From Otis tarda (taxonomy: Eukaryota > Chordata > Aves > Otidiformes > Otididae), in the NCBI GenBank assembly GCA_026413225.1, contig CM048560.1:17676001-17740000 (forward strand): a stretch of DNA of 64,000 nt, written 5' to 3'. A program made the translations under genes and the position numbers. The notes beneath the pieces were generated by a model that had not been told where the DNA came from, did not search any database, and saw only the letters and a list, made by a program, of their open reading frames with translations. Positions 61,340 through 64,000 of the stretch are shown here, piece by piece; the first letter of the stretch is position 1; each line of letters begins with the position of its first letter.

Positions 61340-64000
61340 GGACTCTGGAAAGACCCAGACAATCTCAGACTGCTTGTTTGGAAAACAGTCTGTTCTTTAC
61401 ATTTTACACCTTACTGTCAAGGCCCCTGAAGTCCATGGACTCACAGGCCCAGGGCCATCGGTCGCAGAGGGTGACCAACGTTGCAGCTCGCCTGCACTCC
61501 TGAGCCTGAAGCAGCAGTGGAAGAGCAGAACACAAGCTTTCAGGCCAACTAGGACCAGAGTCTGCATGCTGGCTTTTCGTGTCCACTTCTGTGCAGTTGG
61601 GTTTTCAGGAGTTTATAGGACCCCAAAGCATGAAAGGAGTTAAGCATCTTGTAAGCAAAACAGCTCTTCGGTGATGCCACGTGTGGGAAGGGAGGCATGA
61701 GGCAGGGAGTGATTTCAGAGTTTTGCATAGCCAGGAGTGAAACCCCACTGCCCTCCTCTTTCTGACCCAGACCCATGGCCTAGGTCTGTCCTGACTCCTG
61801 TTTCGAGGCAGATGCTTTGAGCCCTCTGTAATGGTAAGACCCCTGATAATTCCCACTGGGGGTGTGAAACCCTATGTAGTAAGTTTAAGCTTCACGAATC
61901 ACTGCTGCAGGGCACCCCACCATCCCTGGTCTGAAGGTGAGACCTCAGCTTGTGGTCAGGAGTGCCTAGAGGTAGAGATGGAGACAATATATGTGGCAAT
62001 GCTCATAAAAGGACCTGGAAAGAAATTTGCATCAAGCTGAACCACTTGCATCAATTGCTCAAAATCTTGTACTGTTTGGTAGACAAAGTTTTTCCCCTCT
62101 AAATTTTAGCTGTTAACCCCACCTTTGCTGTCAACCAAGTCAAAAATCCCACGTAACTCTCAATGTATAACTTGCTTCCCTGCTCGGGTGGCCCAGCAGA
62201 GAGAACTGGAACCCATTCCTGGGCCTTGAGCAGGCGAGAGAGGAATACCCAATTTCTGATGTCTCTAGGGAGGAGCATGGCCTGAACAGGGGGGGGGATT
62301 TAAATTCAGGCTCCCCAGGATTTGTGGCAGCAGCATCCCTATTTTCCTGGGTTTGTTTACTTTTCTGTGTTGTACATTGCTACATTGTACGATGCTACAG
62401 AAGCTGGATCGTGTTGGCACTACTCAGGCAAGCTTCAGTCTGTTATACTGTTAGATAAAAGGGGAAAAGTTGCCATCATCCCTCCCCACCCCAAACACAT
62501 GCAGACACAAAACTAAAGAAAACCCACACCTTTGGGAAAAAACCCCAGATAATATGAAACTATTAACATCTCCTTTTGGTGGGCAGTGGAGATAACAGCA
62601 TACAGGTGTCTTGATCTTGTCTGCCACAGCTGTCCATCAACAGTGCTGGCTCATGGAGAGTTCCTTGGCCCCAGAGCCATTTCAGACACCTCTTAGCCTG
62701 CAGCCCATCCATGGACAGTCTTACAGACTGCTGCTATCCTCCTGTACTTCCATGAGAGATACCATTGACCTGCACCTTTGCATTGGGTCAACAGTTTAAA
62801 GACAACCCCTGCTTGATGGTGCACACAAAATGAATTATTAGTCTTGGTTCTGGCCTGTCTGAAGACTGAGACCTTCACTGGCCCCACACAGAAGGCCAGG
62901 GGCTGACAGAAGCACTAGCAAAAGAGAAGTCCCAACAGGTCAAGGGAAGGGGCATTGCAGACTAATAAACTCCTTTACTATGAGGAGAACTTTGTTCAAC
63001 TTCTGATGCCAGAAAGGACAGCCTGGACTGGCAGGTAAATCTCCCTGAAGAGAGCGGAAATAGAGGTTAGAGCACCATATTTATCTCAGGCTACTTAGTA
63101 AATAGTGAGATACTGCAAAAAGAGAATTGGAGATATAGCAGCAGGAAGGTGTTGTTGAATGGCAATAACAGTACAACCATACTTTACTCTGCCTTCCATT
63201 TGCAGTATTCCACTCAGGCGGATGATTGCTCTTCAACATTTGGCCAAGGTCAGACAGGTGAGAGAGAATTTTTTCTCAAGTTTCTAGTCTTCCTAAGCAA
63301 TTTTTGAAATGAGATAAAAGGGCAATAACTTTTTTTAACTGGCAAATATGTTTTCAGTGTCACCAGAAAATGCTGCCTGTCAACTTAGACATTACTCTGA
63401 GATTGTTTTGATAGCTTTTGGCTTCTAAGTTTGGTACAAGAGGAACTCATGTCCCAGGAAAAAAAAAATTGTGCTTGCCCTTTTTAACTGGATTCCATAG
63501 GCCGAAATTTATCCATGGCGAATGTTTCACAGTACAGTAAATTATGCAGCAGGTTCCACACAAACATCCTTTACTCTCTGAAATGAAGGTGAGCACTCAA
63601 TAGCACCAGTACATGGTGTAGCCATCCAGCTGTTTGTGTTTCCCCCAGGCATTCAACACTTCTCACAAATAGCTACACTTTACACTGGCGTAACACACAT
63701 CCTGTGACCCCACAGGGCAACTGCAAAGAGGGGGTAAACGCCTCTATTTCTATTTTATAGGTACTTAGCACTTCTGAAATGCAAGTTAAAGGCAGGTCGG
63801 GTTGAACATCTAAGCTTGGAGAAGTCTTTCTGGAAATCTGATGGAAATTATGTGCTCAAATATTAGTGGTAAGTCAAGTGGCCAGTGGTCAATGCGACTG
63901 TTGGAAGGTGGGTTCCCTCACACCATGTGAAAGTCTCTCTGCAAGAGCCCAAGCTTCTCCTCATTTTGTTTTTCTGTTGTGCAGTATTCATTAAACCCTT

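Larger units (their letters stand above)
59471..64000. other. Noncoding DNA, no gene recognised
   Basis: AT-rich to balanced sequence with the AC run, the A17 run and the paired GATA site. The segment 60,400-60,760 is free of repeats and rich in developmental transcription-factor cores, so it is a fair candidate for a conserved noncoding element; this is inference. GGCGTAACA-type sequence near 63,685 hints at another ancient-repeat scrap. Confidence 0.5.

Noticed and set aside
1-64000. CRISPR arrays, operons, rRNA or tRNA genes, telomeric repeats, mitochondrial insertions
   Set aside because: None was seen on reading through; the sequence character is vertebrate nuclear DNA.

Overview
This window reads as nuclear DNA of an amniote, most likely a bird (probably Neoaves). 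It is AT-rich and has no long open reading frames, no bacterial gene layout, no rRNA or tRNA gene and no CRISPR array. The pointers to a bird are two LTR copies of a type that I recognise from avian genomes, a CR1 LINE 3' fragment, and many very old, decayed repeats (MIR, L2-like, L1-like and short palindromic repeats common in sauropsids). The species cannot be named from sequence alone.

I found no protein-coding gene I can stand behind. The longest open frames (163 and 147 codons) show no family resemblance and are of the length expected by chance. The window is therefore intergenic or lies inside a very long intron. One 104-bp segment at 53,554-53,657 has good splice signals on both sides and is recorded as a candidate exon only.

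Layout: 1-17,650 is unique-looking noncoding DNA with a few decayed repeats, a p53-type site near 8,130 and small GC-rich patches near 10,650-10,800 and 11,085-11,235. A MIR remnant lies at about 17,650-17,740. From 17.7 to 28.9 kb there is unique DNA with a TAAA microsatellite and a 20-bp perfect palindrome at 22.3 kb. From 28.95 to 29.81 kb a CR1 fragment on the plus strand stands next to an L2/CR1-superfamily fragment on the minus strand. An LTR fossil on the minus strand lies at 33.1-33.7 kb and another on the plus strand at 41.9-42.4 kb. An old L1-clade fragment occupies about 48.97-50.01 kb. From 50 to 64 kb there is unique DNA with several ancient short repeats.

The most interesting small-scale signals are regulatory-looking. 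They are a 12-bp perfect inverted repeat whose arms hold SOX-type motifs around an exact POU octamer (38,308-38,352), inverted TAATTA homeodomain sites (43,049-43,069), inverted GATA sites (60,434-60,449), a near-consensus p53/p63 site (8,127-8,154) and a SOX/octamer cluster (51,012-51,059). These fit a gene desert or intron rich in distal enhancers, but conservation could not be tested here. I saw no convincing undescribed system.
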